Source of the DNA: Glandiceps talaboti
Taxonomy: Eukaryota; Hemichordata; Enteropneusta; Spengelidae
Reading direction: 5' to 3'
Length of the DNA stretch: 64,000 nt
NCBI RefSeq assembly: GCF_964340395.1
Contig: NC_135569.1
Span: 15,696,019 to 15,760,018 of the forward strand
The position numbers and the translations under genes were made by a program. Positions within the stretch are counted from its first letter, which is position 1. Every line of letters begins with the position of its first letter. Under the pieces are notes generated by a model. It was given only the letters and a program-made list of their open reading frames with translations. It was not told where the DNA came from and made no database searches. Of this stretch, positions 1 to 11,980 are shown one piece after another.

Positions 1-18
1 TTACATATTGTATCTTAC

Positions 19-140
19 TTTTTGTTTGTTTGCAGGATGTAATGATAGATTGTCTAGGCCTTCCACCAATTCCTGTACTGTAAAGCCCTGTGGTTTTAAT
101 AAGCATTCTTTTAGTTTTGTAATGATGAAGTCAATTGTAC
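19..140 (-). CDS. Internal exon, armadillo-like repeat protein (3' of the two exons)
   Basis: This minus-strand exon starts after a strong acceptor (tcctttacag, at 150-141) and ends at the donor gtaaga (18-13). It is entered in phase 1 and left in phase 0. The first full residues read TIDFIITKLKEC, and a later stretch reads FTVQELVEGLDNLS. These are amphipathic, leucine-rich helices typical of armadillo/HEAT-like proteins. The preceding exon at 980-1193 ends in phase 1 with a G, so the joined codon is GGT (Gly) and the reading frame stays open. The gene continues beyond the left edge. I recognise the fold class only, not the protein. Confidence 0.55.
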
Positions 141-979
141 CTGTAAAGGAAGAGAGTGGTAATATTAACACACGCACACGCATAGGCATGCACGCACACA
201 TGCAAGCACACACACACATACATGTAGTGATGTATGGTTATTATAATGCTGTTTCGGTCTGGTGAATTTTCGATCAAACTCAACGAATGAAAGATGTTTA
301 TTTTTCACTGGACTGGTCTATGATGTTTTGTCCTTGTGTGACACATTTATCATAAAACAACTGCCGAAAGTGTACTACTGCTAAATCCTGAATAGTGTTG
401 CCGAAGAACAATGGTAGTCGCTGAATATCAATTGCAATTAAAGATGATAACAAGTGTCCAGGAAAAGATGTATACTTAAAATATACATATAACCATACAT
501 GAAAACAATTTAAAATATGGTCACAATATACATATCATTGAAATGCGTACAATAAATACAGTTTAAAAATGAAGAGGAAATCGCATATTAAAACAAACGC
601 AGACACATTGAAACAATGGAATAATGAGTTACTAATCATTCCCGACACGGTTCAGTAAAGCAATTGCTGTTGGAATGAATGAATATTTCGCTTTCTTGGT
701 TTTTGTGTGTGAAACTCTATAAGCCGAAGGGATGGTAAAACTTCAAATTCCTGGTGAAGGGGGTGCTGATTATTGCATAGTATATGGTCTTGGCTTTGCT
801 CAAATCTTGTTTTTCGTACACCTTGGCAAGGCTATATATAGTCTGTTGTACACCAATGATTTTGTTACAGATGTTAACAATTCTACCAAGCCTATTTTGG
901 TTTATTACATTCAGTTTACCAATTTAATGAAAAATGTCCACGTACAGTTGATGACCAAAAACAAAATATATCAAAATAC

Positions 980-1193
980 CTTTCTTATCTTGGATGAGAT
1001 CTATTTCGTTTTCTGGATCGACTATGTAACTAAGAATTAGGAGTGCAGGGAAATTCCTTTGGATTGAATCAGCACCACTGTAGATGTCCAATAGTCGCTT
1101 AGCATCATTGTTTTGGAAGAATGTCTTGTTATCATTTGCTTTGACAAGATTATGTAGAGTGTACAATGATGATGACAGTAGTTGTAATCTTCG
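980..1193 (-). CDS. Internal exon, armadillo-like repeat protein (5' of the two exons)
   Basis: The exon follows the acceptor tttatttaacag and ends at a gtattt donor. It reads open for 71 codons plus one base. Segments such as LYTLHNLVKAND, DAKRLLDIYSGADS and FPALLILSYIVDPENE show the paired-helix, Leu/Ile-rich pattern of armadillo-like repeats. Entry is phase 0 and exit is phase 1, matching the exon at 19-140. I could not identify upstream exons of this gene, which would lie at higher coordinates. HEAT or other alpha-solenoid repeats are an alternative reading. Confidence 0.55.
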
Positions 1194-1345
1194 CTGTTAA
1201 ATAAAGACATTGAATTCACGTTAGCTTGCATGTATGTATGTATATGTTGAGGGTAGAAGAAAATCAAATAGGGTTTTTCGTCTCTACAAGCCTGTTTCGT
1301 GAGTAAATCACTCGTCAGGAGATGCTGATGTACTGAATATACCTC

Positions 1346-1667
1346 GTATAAATCGTAAATATGTATGTATGTACTTACGTACATACGTGTGTGTGTGTGT
1401 GTTACATATGTATACTGTATGTATGCATGTACGTGCGTAGGTATGTATGTATATGTGTGTGTGTGCATATGTATGTATGTATGGATGTATGTATGTACGT
1501 ACGTACATTATTTCATTTTTCTCACTTGATATGTAAATTCTTTTTTCGACCTCTGGCAAATAAATAATATATGTTAACAATATATGTTATTGTGTGTGTG
1601 TGTGTGTATATATATACTATGTATGTATGTGCGTAGGTATGTGTGCGTGTGTGTATGTATGTAGATT
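1346..1667. repeat. TATG/TACG/TG microsatellite cluster
   Basis: Imperfect tetranucleotide tracts (tatg, tacg) alternate with (tg)n around a short unique spacer at 1515-1575. Cys/Val/Tyr/Met and Tyr/Ile/His/Thr open frames here are only translations of the repeat. Confidence 0.9.
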
Positions 1668-1900
1668 TCTATACGTGTAACAGGGGAATTATATGGTAAA
1701 ACCTCTCATTTTGGAGATGTACAAGATGTGCAATTTTACGCTATAAAGTGCATGGCTCTTTTATATATGTTATTTTTATTCATGTGCTGACGACAGAGAG
1801 GGATATTATGGCAGACATATTCTCGTTGCTATCGATTGCCTTGTTATTACATACATGGTAGGTAAATGAAGTGTATATAGTGTTAACGTGAAGCAATTTT

Positions 1901-2439
1901 GCAAACGTACAAGGTAAACAACTACAAATGTACAAGGTAAACAACTACAAATGTACGAGGTAAACAACTACAAATGTACAAGGTAAACAACTACAAATGT
2001 ACAAGGTAAACAACTACAAATGTACAAGGTAAACAACTACAAATGTACGAGGTAAACAACTACAAATGTACAAGGTAAACAACTACAAATGTACGAGGTA
2101 AACAACTACAAATGTACAAGGTAAACAACAACAAATGTACAAGGTAAACAACTACAAATGTACGAGGTAAACAACTACAAATGTACGAGGTAAACAACTA
2201 CAAATGTACGAGGTAAACAACTACGAGTGTACAAGGTAAACAACTACAAATGTACAAGGTAATCATAACTACAAATGTACGAGGTAAACAACTACAAATG
2301 TACAAGGTAAACAACTACGAGTGTACAAGGTAAACAACTACACGTGTACAAGGTAAACAACTACAAATGTACAAGGTAAACAACTACAAATGCACAAGGT
2401 AATCATAACTACAAATGTATGAGGTAAACAACAACAAAT
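1901..2439. repeat. 23-bp minisatellite
   Basis: About 22-23 tandem copies of a 23-bp unit containing gtacaaggtaaacaacta. Variants are gtacgagg versus gtacaagg, and two copies carry a short insertion (taatcataacta). It lies in the presumed intron or intergenic DNA left of gene A. Confidence 0.92.
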
Positions 2440-2708
2440 TTTGTTAACAAGGTCAATTTTACTCTTAAGTGATATCATCTGCCTCTACTGGTGTCAATCA
2501 TCACACATACAAACAATTCACAACAATCTCCCATTTTGAGCTTCAGGGTGCTTTGAGGTCCCTTTCAATCCAAGCTTTTTTCATCCCCCCCCCCCTTATT
2601 TCCTCCCAACTATAAATTCTGACACCAGCCTAATTTACATAAACAATCATTAAATCTATAGCCATACCTCCAATGCAGTACTCTGTGATAACCATTTCTT
2701 CGTCTCAG

Positions 2709-2767
2709 ATATCAAAGAAGGCACATTCTGTGAAGGTCCAGTGTTCAAATACGCACCAAGTATCCCT
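2709..2767 (+). CDS. Candidate 59-bp exon, unassigned
   Basis: A pyrimidine-rich acceptor (atttcttcgtctcag) precedes an open stretch and a perfect gtaagt donor at 2768. Entered in phase 1 and left in phase 0, it reads IKEGTFCEGPVFKYAPSIP, which looks coding in composition. No partner exons are visible on this strand nearby, so it may be a relic or chance. Confidence 0.25.
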
Positions 2768-2954
2768 GTAAGTCAAAGTAACTATGACAGATATAGTCAA
2801 CAAATACCACACAGAAACGTCATTGCCGAGGTGGGGATGAATGTGTTTTCAAAACCCCTGCAGTGTCCCATTAAATAAAACCGCCAAGAGATATTCTACT
2901 AGGTACTCCACACACCCACACTTAATCACACACAGTGACATTCAATACACCTAA

Positions 2955-5404
2955 GGGGAGCCTTCAGTAATTACGGGGGGGAGAGAGGGTCATGTTTTAG
3001 AAACCTGTCCATGGGGTGGGTCAAATTGTAGAACCTGTCCAGGGGGGAGGGTCACATTTTACGCGGACTCATTTTATGACCTACCTGGATTGTACTTGTC
3101 AACATAAAGGGAGAACATAAAATTCTTGTAAAAATGTACTCTGCACTATTTCAAACAAAGTCTACAATTCTGAGAGGAACAACATACATCCCTTTAATTT
3201 ATGTTGTAATCTGTCTTACTTAGTTGCATGAAAAGTGAAGGAAAACATAGTTTTCACTTGAAATGAAGTTTCAGATAAATAGTGTTTTCCAAACATAGCT
3301 AATTTGATGTAAATATTCTACACTAGTCAATTCTAAACATAGCTAATTTGATGTAAATATTCTACACTAGTCAATTCTAAACATAGCTAATTTGATGTAA
3401 ATATTCTACACTAGTCAATTCTAAACATAGCTAATTTGATGTAAATATTCTACACTACAGTCAATTCTAAACATAGCTAATTTGATGTAAATATTCTACA
3501 CTAGTCAATTCTAAAGATAGCTAATTTGATGTAAATATTCTACACTACAGTCAATTCTAAAGATAGCTAATTTGATGTAAATATTCTACACTACAGTCAA
3601 TTCTAAACATAGCTAATTTGATGTAAATATTCTACACTACAGTCAATTCTAAACATAGCTAATTTGATGTAAATATTCTACACTACAGTCAATTCTAAAC
3701 ATAGCTAATTTGATGTAAATATTCTACACTAGTCAATTCTAAACATAGCTAATTTGATGTAAATATTTTACACTACAGTCAATTCTAAACATAGCTAATT
3801 TGATGTAAATATTCTACACTACAGTCAATTCTAAACATAGCTAATTTGATGTAAATATTTTACACTAGTCAATTCTAAACATAGCTAATTTGATGTAAAT
3901 ATTTTACACTACAGTCAATTCTAAACATAGCTAATTTGATGTAAATATTCTACACTAGTCAATTCTAAACATAGCTAATTTGATGTAAATATTCTACACT
4001 ACAGTCAATTCTAAACATAGCTAATTTGATGTAAATATTCTACACTAGTCAATTCTAAACATAGCTAATTTGATGTAAATATTTTACACTACAGTCAATT
4101 CTAAACATAGCTAATTTGATGTAAATATTCTACACTACAGTCAATTCTAAACATAGCTAATTTGATGTAAATATTTTACACTAGTCAATTCTAAACATAG
4201 CTAATTTGATGTAAATATTCTACACTACAGTCAATTCTATACATAGCTAATTTGATGTAAATATTTTACACTAGTCAATTCTAAACATAGCTAATTTGAT
4301 GTAAATATTTTACACTACAGTCAATTCTAAACATAGCTAATTTGATGTAAATATTCTACACTAGTCAATTCTAAACATAGCTAATTTGATGTAAATATTC
4401 TACACTAGTCAATTCCAAACATAGCTAATTTGATGTAAATATTCCACACTACAGTCAATTCTAAACATAGCTAATTTGATGTAAATATTCTACACTAGTC
4501 AATTCCAAACATAGCTAATTTGATGAAAATATTCCACACTAGTCAATTCCAAACATAGCTAATTTGATGTAAATATTCTACACTAGTCAATTCTAAACAT
4601 AGCTAATTTGATGTAAATATTCTACACTACAGTCAATTCTAAACATAGCTATTTTGATGTAAATATTCTACACTACAGTCAATTCTAAAAATAGCTAATT
4701 TGATGTAAATATTCTACACTAGTCAATTCTAAACATAGCTAATTTGATGTAAATATTCTACACTAGTCAATTCTAAACATAGCTAATATGATGTAAATAT
4801 TCTACACTACAGTCAATTCTAAACATAGCTAATTTGATGTAAATATTCTACACTAGTCAATTCTAAACATAGCTAATTTGATGTAAATATTCCACACTAC
4901 AGTCAATTCTAAACATAGCTAATTTGAAGTAAATATTCTACACTAGTCAATTCCAAACATAGCTAATTTGATGTAAATATTCTATACTACAGTCAATTCC
5001 AGCAAGACAAGTCAAATACAATAAAGTTTCATAGTTTACTAGACAGATTTTTACTACAGAATATATGATTAAACAACCAGTCGAGGAACAGCAATAAAGT
5101 ACTGGTTATGTGATATTTTAAAACAGGGTAATATTTTCTTTTAAAAAAAAAATACTTTCAGATATAAATTACAACAATAAAACATTAGACCAGCTTTATA
5201 AATATTTATAATATATTAATTTCCATCCATCAGTGAATTTGTCATTTTGAGATGGGGGGGGGGTGTTATATTTTAGAACGTGGGATTGGGGGAAGGGTCT
5301 CTCATTTTAGAAAAAGGAGTAGGGGCGAGGGTCAAATTTTACAGCTTAGACATACCCTAAATCCCCCCCCCCCCGCCCACCCCTCGTAATTACTGAAGGC
5401 TCCC
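2955..5404. mobile_element. DNA element, G-rich ends, TAA target duplication, satellite core
   Basis: The left end GGGGAGCCTTCAGTAATTACG is mirrored by an inverted right end finishing GAAGGCTCCC. TAA flanks both sides (2952-2954 and 5405-5407). Both ends continue into G-rich subterminal stretches containing variants of gagggtca and ttttaga. The interior is almost wholly a 44/46-bp satellite. The end structure matches two other elements in this window (26063-26419 and 52346-54784). No transposase frame is visible, so it is probably non-autonomous. Confidence 0.75.
3289..5000. repeat. 44/46-bp satellite array inside the DNA element
   Basis: Roughly 38 copies of a unit containing aaacatagctaatttgatg. 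The unit occurs in two lengths that differ by an AC insertion (cactagtc, 44 bp; cactacagtc, 46 bp). Point variants (ttcta/tttta/ttcca) recur in scattered copies. Confidence 0.95.
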
Positions 5405-5407
5405 TAA

Positions 5408-6325
5408 ACGTTTAGTCACACTGACACACTTTCACAATTCTTCTGTCAGGTTACAGTATACGTTTTCTCTGACACCAAAGCAAGTGTTTACCACAATATC
5501 ATATAACTTAGTTGTTGTTGTTTTTGTTGTTGTTGTTTTGTTTGTTTGTTGTTGTTTTTGGGGGGGCAGATTAAATTATAGTATCTATTAAAGGCCTGTG
5601 CAAATAATGATAGCTGTTGATATAGATTAAAGCCCATCGCCAATCAAAAATAAAACCTTCACTAATTCCATCGTACATTTGACCTTATTGCAAATGTATC
5701 ATATCTTGAGATCACGTGACAGATGTAGTTCAATTTTACAGACAACCATATTTCTGTATCTAACCTGTATTTGTGGCTGTGTCTGAGTCTGTATCTGTCA
5801 CTGTAAGTGTGTCTATCTGATGTGCCTGTTTGTATCTGTCTTAGTGCTGTATGTGTTTGTGTGTGTACTCTGTATGTGGATGTGTGTATGTATCTGTATC
5901 TGTATCTGTTGTACATGTAGACATACAAGCACCAAAAGTGGTTTTCGCGTACGTAGACTTGGGTCACGTGTGGAGCAATACAATATAAAACCTTCCTTAC
6001 GGAAGGTAAAAAGTAGTGACAACGCAGCATCTAACCCGGAAATGCCTCGATTGCATGATTTTAAAAACACGTTCACTCGACTCACTGTTGAATCAGCAAC
6101 AGTTATACCGTGCTGCGCGCTGGTATTCTAATGTATAATGTTAGTACATGTCGACATTTAGCTATACAGTGACAGTATTTAGATCTTAGCCAACCATTAC
6201 GAGTGTTTCCCACACATAGTTAAAGCTAAAGTGTATTTACCGACAAGACTGCTGGCGTCCATCATGAAAATAATGTGAACTTCCACTTTGTATTATAATG
6301 AGGGGAAACCCCAAAACCCACAGGA
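5408..6325. other. Non-coding stretch, no gene seen
   Basis: AT-rich DNA with a (gttt/gttg) tract near 5510-5560, a (tgtatc/tgtgtc) tract at 5760-5910 and a short palindrome (accttccttacggaaggt) near 5990-6007. Open frames on both strands near 5660-6130 run through the simple repeat and lack convincing coding character. Confidence 0.6.
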
Positions 6326-6480
6326 GCTCGTGAAGTTGTTAGATCATAGAGAACGACGACAGCTTCGGAGGCCGTGAGGCCTAATAGCGAGCAACGTCGA
6401 CTCCGGGTATTCGGCCTAACGGTATCACTATTGTCGTTCTCCGTTGTTGAAGTTTTCGATGATCTAACAACTTCACGAGC
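6326..6480. mobile_element. Foldback MITE-like element
   Basis: Terminal inverted repeats GCTCGTGAAGTTGTTAGATC at the left and GATCTAACAACTTCACGAGC at the right enclose a second inverted pair (gaacgacgac / gtcgttctcc). The whole 155 bp can fold into a long hairpin. Confidence 0.75.
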
Positions 6481-6595
6481 GCCTGTTAGAATACCCTAAT
6501 GGAATCTAATAATTTACATCTCAATAATGGAATGGTCCACTGTCGACATGTCCACAGGTACCCAGTCTTAATTTGGTGGGTGCAGCCAGCATGTA

Positions 6596-6597
<2 letters not shown>

Positions 6598-6633
<36 letters not shown>

Positions 6634-6682
6634 CGATCTATCTATCTATCAATCAATCGAACGATCGATCGATCGATCGATT
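6598..6682. repeat. ATTG/ATCG tetranucleotide tract
   Basis: (attg)n passes into (atct)n and (atcg)n. It abuts the inverted-repeat element to its right. A comparable junction occurs near 16820. Confidence 0.85.
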
Positions 6683-6767
6683 TATTGATATTTATTATTT
6701 GGTTGAATGATTGATCGATTCTGGTTAATTTTTGTGGTGAAATAAAACTTATTTTGTGTGTGGTATT

Positions 6768-7247
6768 CATCAATTGACTCATTGATTTTGTGATGATATA
6801 AAACTCAGACCACTTAGTGCTTTGAGTATAAATCTTCTTTTCGTATTTTATTTCCCTATCTACTTTTCTCTCTTTCAGCTGTATATAATTCTCTCTTCAT
6901 TGACTAAATAAAGACATCTATTCTTCTCCTCATATCCCTCATCTCATAATTTGTTCAGTTACCACGAAAAGTTATCTCTTATCACATCGGACAAACACTC
7001 AAAAATACATACATGAATGAGTGTGATAATCTCCCAGAAGATAAGAGGTAAAGCAAAGTGTTAATCAAACCAATCTCAGGCAATTATAAGATTAGGAGTG
7101 TTTTAATTTAGATAAGAGGAGAAGAAAGGACAAGGTGTCTTTATTTAGTCAATAAAGAGATAATTACATACAGCTGAAAGTGAGAAAAGTAGCCAGGGAA
7201 GAAAAAACAGTTTTATATCACCACAAAAATCAGTGAGTCAATTGATC
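6768..7247. mobile_element. Long inverted-repeat element, copy 1
   Basis: The arms at about 6768-6960 and 7080-7247 are inverted copies: atcaattgactcattgattt pairs with aatcagtgagtcaattgat, and ttcagctgtatataatt pairs with taattacatacagctgaa. A related copy lies at 16830-17340. Confidence 0.7.
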
Positions 7248-7249
7248 AA

Positions 7250-9575
7250 TATTATCAAATGGTAATCCATATCCGTGTATTACCATTTAGTCGGATCAGT
7301 AGATGTTTACACTCACGGCATAATGCGTTAATTTGGGCAAATAGTGAGTTTGTTCTAGCAAGCTACTAATTAATGCAAATCTGATAAACTCAGATAAGAC
7401 ATTGATATCAGGTAGGAAATAGAAAAAAACAGTAAGAGGAAACAGTGTTTAAAACTTTATTTGAAATATACAGAAAATAATATTAGAAATCCGGAAAATC
7501 GCGAATACAAAATTGATCATTTGTCCTTTACCCTGTGGTCCAAGCGTGGGCTTTGTGTATAACCACAGACCACTATAGAAAACAGATATGCAACGCAGCG
7601 ATTTCCATTCTACCTCAGACCACTATTATGTGAACTGAGTACACAATATCATGTGTCGTTTGTGGAGAGAACACCGAACACAAGATAAGCCGCCCAATGA
7701 CCTTTCTGACATCCAAGTCTGACCCTGCTGTGAGTCTAGTTCTACGAGTTTCTATATTTTTGTTATTGGAATGTGGAAGAATAAACTGTTTTTATTCATT
7801 TTTTATAATCACATTATTTTCTTTCGGAAAAACCTTTAGCCAATACATGTAACAAAAAAACTTCAGAAAGAATAGTTTTTAACGGATCCGATATCAAGAC
7901 GAAACGACAACACATACAGTAAAACATTACTGAGGGATAAAAATACTCAGGCTGTCATTCATAGAGACTTGACAACCTCTGTAGGTTTTTGAAAAAATAC
8001 ATTTACAATCACAGCTTGCAGTCATTTACCAGATCCTTCTGTACAGATTTTTCATACAACAGATCACAGTGAATAGTCTGGGGTATTGTTAATTCAAACT
8101 CCAGGCTTTTGTACGTAGATGGTCCGAAAGTATTTGATGGTATAACCTATTGATATGCAAATTATTTTGGTGAGCTAATGTGCCACCCATAATGCACTGT
8201 AACTTTAGTTTGAAGAGTTACTACCAAAAAGTTTTCTGCCTATATATACACATGCCATTGACAGGATGTTTATATTCAAATTAATATCATTTAATGCAAA
8301 ACATGTGGAACTTTGTGGATGTGACTTTTCAACTATTTTTGGAATCAATCAAAATTATCTTTGTAGCCTATTGCCACAGTAGACAGACTTTTGAAGTCTC
8401 CGAACTGGTCAGTCAGTTCTGCATACATTGGGGTATGCTCTGGTTTTTCTGCAAATCGCATAAATCTTTCGCCTTTTACTAAAGATTTCCGTGCAGAGGA
8501 ACAACAAATGAGTTTTTAACAATTTTTGAAAGCCCTACATTGTAGGGTGATAATCAAATAAAGATTAGAACCGTACATGTAAATATGTAGTTAGACTGTC
8601 GACAGCCGCTCGCGCCTTTTTTTCCTACGTCTTATCTAAACTCCGATCCGGCGCAACACTACTATAATCGCATACTGATATATCGAGTTAAGGTAGTCAT
8701 GTTTTCTGTTTTCCATATGGTCTCTGTGTTATTGGTTTCTTCTCATCAGATGTACAGCCATTTCAGGTTGGAAGAACAGTTTTATATTGTCTTTTTAAGT
8801 TGATGTTAAGTCACTGTTTCTTGCGAGATTTCACAATTTTCGCGATTTTACGTGAAAAACTAGGTGGGGTCGGAGAACCGGGCCCAAACAATTTGTTTGG
8901 TCCTCATCAGTACAGAAAAAGTGATCGCCGTTGGGGGCGCTGTTTGGATGCGAGCCCAAACATCACTTTGATTTGATCCATCGTGTATACAGCTACAAAA
9001 ACACGTTTAGGTGATGAAGTAACTGTTCACGGTCTTCTGAATAATTTTTGGTACCTAACAATATTTTTCAAAACGTTCCGGATTCAGCTGGTGCAGGTTT
9101 AGAAGAACTTTGATTTCTAGTGAAATTCGTCCCTAAGGCACATTCTACAAGAAGGTTTCCTACAGTATAAAAGTGTACAATATGAATATGAATACGAATA
9201 CATTTATGCAATCTGAGATAAGGTGGACAAGGCTGTGGTGTACCATGATGCTCTAAATTTCAATTTTAAAGATTTTCGTGACTATTTATTTAACAGAGTA
9301 TTTCAAAGTAATAAAAACAAAATTTACTACGTTTTGTCTAGTACTTGAAAAACAACAAAGTGTGAAAAGTCTTCTTTTAAGAATTACTGTTGGTGTAATA
9401 CGTGTACACGTACACTAAGTAATTTGTGAACAAAACTGTAGCTCCAAGTAAAGTTGAGCTGTACAACATAATATCTAAATAAACAATTGCAGGCTACAAT
9501 ATGCATCTGTTGCTACTTTTACTGAGTTCAATACATTACTGATAAAATAATTGAAACATTTGGTGGTGTTTAAAA
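7250..9575. other. Non-coding stretch with short repeat fragments
   Basis: No exon with paired splice sites was recognised. At about 8591-8690 there is a one-sided fragment beginning tagactgtcgacag, the same end as the foldbacks at 40882 and 44885. At 8925-9130 there is a segment related to 48130-48370. Confidence 0.55.
8925..9130. repeat. Interspersed repeat, related to 48130-48370
   Basis: Shared words in the same order (tcgccgttg, ggcg, atacagct, aaaa, gttcac, ggtgat) show two diverged copies of one repeat. Neither copy has a recognisable protein frame. Confidence 0.45.
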
Positions 9576-9577
9576 AA

Positions 9578-10974
9578 AAGAGGTGGATTGGTCTGATATT
9601 CTCGTCTTCTGCCTACCATATCTGGTAAAGAGGCAGATTGGTCTGATGTTCTCTTCTTCTGTCTACCATATCTGGTAAAGAGATGGATTGGTCTGATGTT
9701 CTCGTCCTCTGTCTACCATATCTGGTAAAGAGATGGATTGGTCTGATGTTCTCATATTCTGTCTACCATATCTGGTAAAGAGATGGATTGGTCTGATGTT
9801 CTCGTCTTCTGTCTACCATATCTGGTAAAGAGATGGATTGATCTGATGTTCTCATCTTCTGTCTTCCATATCTGGTAAAGAGATGGATTGATCTGATGTT
9901 CTCGTCTTCTGTCTACCATATCTGGTAAAGAGATGGATTGGTCTGATGTTCTCGTCTTCTGTCTACCATATCTGGTAAAGAGATGGATTGGTCTGATGTT
10001 CTCATCTTCTGTCTACCATATCTGGTAAAGAGATAGATTGGTCTGATGTTCTCATCTTCTGTCTACCATATCTGGTAAAGAGATGGATTGGTCTGATGTT
10101 CTCGTCTTCTGTCTACCATATCTGGTAAAGAGATATATTGGTCTGATGTTCTCGTCTTCTGTCTACCATATCTGGTAAAGAGATAGATTGGTCTGATGTT
10201 CTCGTCTTGTCTACCATATCTGGTAAAGAGATAGATTGGTCTGATGTTCTCGTCTTGTCTACCATATCTGGTAAAGAGATAGATTGGTCTGATGTTCTCG
10301 TCTTCTGTCTACCATATCTGGTAAAGAGATAGATTGGTCTGATGTTCTCGTCTTCTGTCTACCATATCTGGTAAAGAGATGGATTGGTCTGATGTTCTCG
10401 TCTTCTGTCTACCATGTCTGGTAAAGAGATGGATTGGTCTGATGTTCTCGTCTTCTGTCTACCATATCTGGTAAAGAGATGGATTGGTCTGATGTTCTCC
10501 TCTTCTGTCTACCATATCTGGTAAAGAGATGGATTGGTCTGATGTTCTCATCTTCTGTCTACCATATCTGGTAAAGAGATGGATTGGTCTGATGTTCTCG
10601 TCTTCTGTCTACCATATCTGGTAAAGAGATGGATTGGTCTGATGTTCTCGTCTTCTGTCTACCATATCTGGTAAAGAGGTGGATTGGTCTGATGTTCTCG
10701 TCTTCTGTCTACCATATCTGGTAAAGAGATGGATTGGTCTGATGTTCTCGTCTTCTGTCTACCATATCTGGTAAAGAGATGGATTGGTCTGATGTTCTCG
10801 TCTTCTGTCTACCATATCTGGTAAAGAGATGGATTGGTCTGATGTTCTCATCTTCTGTCTACCATATCTGGTAAAGAGGTGGATTGGTCTGATGTTCTCG
10901 TCTTCTGTCTACCATATCTGGTAAAGAGTTGGATTGGTCTGATGTTGTCGTCTTCTGTCTTCCATATCTGGTAA
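9578..10974. repeat. 50-bp minisatellite
   Basis: About 28 copies of a 50-bp unit containing gattggtctgatgttctcg and ctaccatatctggtaaagag. Two neighbouring copies near 10205-10260 share the same 3-bp deletion (cttgtctacc), which suggests that duplication followed the mutation. Confidence 0.95.
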
Positions 10975-11795
10975 AGAACCCCATACTAAACAGGACACAA
11001 TGTATGTCCAAAATTCATGGAACCAACTTATCAAACCATACATTCAAGCAATAGCTCAGTTTGATCAGTTCAATATGTTTACATACTTTTAATTTATTAG
11101 GTATTGAAAAATGAGGAGTAGGCAGACAAGCGAAGTAAATTGCTTATAAATATTTTATCATATTCTTAATATATTCATATATTATTGTTATCATTAACAG
11201 CAACGACCATTATTTTTCGAAAGGTAATCCTATTTTCTTTCTGTTTCTTATTACCAACCGACCCAAATTTTCAGCTCCGACATCAAAATAAAAAAATGTA
11301 AATTTTAATTTTAATATTTTGTGAAACAGTGCCCTCTCTTGCAAGAATAAGCAAGTGTCTGTGGACTGTCGACGCAATCTACAGCCATGGCAGCGGCGAC
11401 GACACTTGTTAATGGACAGCATTTCTTTCATGACAGAAGTTTTTCTAGTGGGGGGGGGGGGCTAGAACATGCCAATTGTGCAGAGAAGCTGGAGAGGGCT
11501 TGTTACCAGGAATCCAGTAAAAAGAAGATAGACAGGAGGAAAAGGAGTTGCAGAGAAAAATGGATTTTTTGTATTTTCTATATATTTACTTTTTAAAAAA
11601 ATCGACTGTCCGACCCCTAGTCCTCATTAAAAAGCAACTAGAAACATAAAAAATGGGATCACCTTAACATCTAAATCATATGGTATTTTTTTAATTAGGT
11701 AATTGACAGTTATCGGCACGTGTTCCTTTGAGTAAAAATTTGCATACTTCATTATCGAAATTGCGATACATTGAATGGGATTAATAGCATATAAG
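10975..11795. other. Region upstream of gene A, no certain gene
   Basis: An open frame starting ATGGCAGCGGCG at 11387 encodes a 69-residue polypeptide with a G-run (SSGGGGL) and a basic tail. It has no clear splice sites or domain. The flanks carry gactgtcgac-like words seen in foldback elements, so I treat it as probably non-coding. Confidence 0.5.
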
Positions 11796-11830
11796 TATAT
11801 AAGACGGACCATATGGTACTGTCACTAGAC
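11796..11830 (+). promoter_or_regulatory. Putative core promoter of gene A
   Basis: TATATAA at 11796-11802 lies about 28 bases before a possible initiator A in gtcactag near 11824. That leaves a leader of about 50 bases before the ATG at 11875. A degenerate copy of this block occurs at about 13880-14030. Confidence 0.45.
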
Positions 11831-11874
11831 TATTAATGTTACTCAGTGAAGAGAGCGCTACCATACCACCAACA

Positions 11875-11980
11875 ATGGACCTGACAACATTGAATTTTCA
11901 TACCAGTGCCTGTTTTACTCTTGTCATTTGCTTTGGTGTATTCGTTGTTACATGTAACTCTACAACAACAGATACTCCTG
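11875..11980 (+). CDS. Gene A exon 1: start and signal peptide
   Basis: The ATG sits in a favourable context (aacaATGG) and opens a 35-codon exon ending in phase 1 at a gtaagt donor. Residues 13-26 (CFTLVICFGVFVVT) form a hydrophobic core after a short polar N-terminus. They are followed by CNSTTTDTP, so this is a typical secretory signal sequence with cleavage likely near residues 24-27. The phase-1 end joins the pentraxin exon at 19745 (G plus GT gives Gly). Its target would be the secretory pathway. The promoter-like block just upstream supports this as the true first coding exon. Confidence 0.8.

Noticed and set aside
1901-2439. CRISPR-like regular repeats (also the arrays at 9578 and 48412)
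   Set aside because: Head-to-tail tandem units with no unique spacers in a eukaryotic context, so minisatellites.
11387-11596. 69-codon frame starting ATGGCAGCGGCG upstream of gene A
   Set aside because: It contains a G-run typical of transposon ends in this window, has no splice donor in frame and no recognisable domain. It could be revisited with RNA data.
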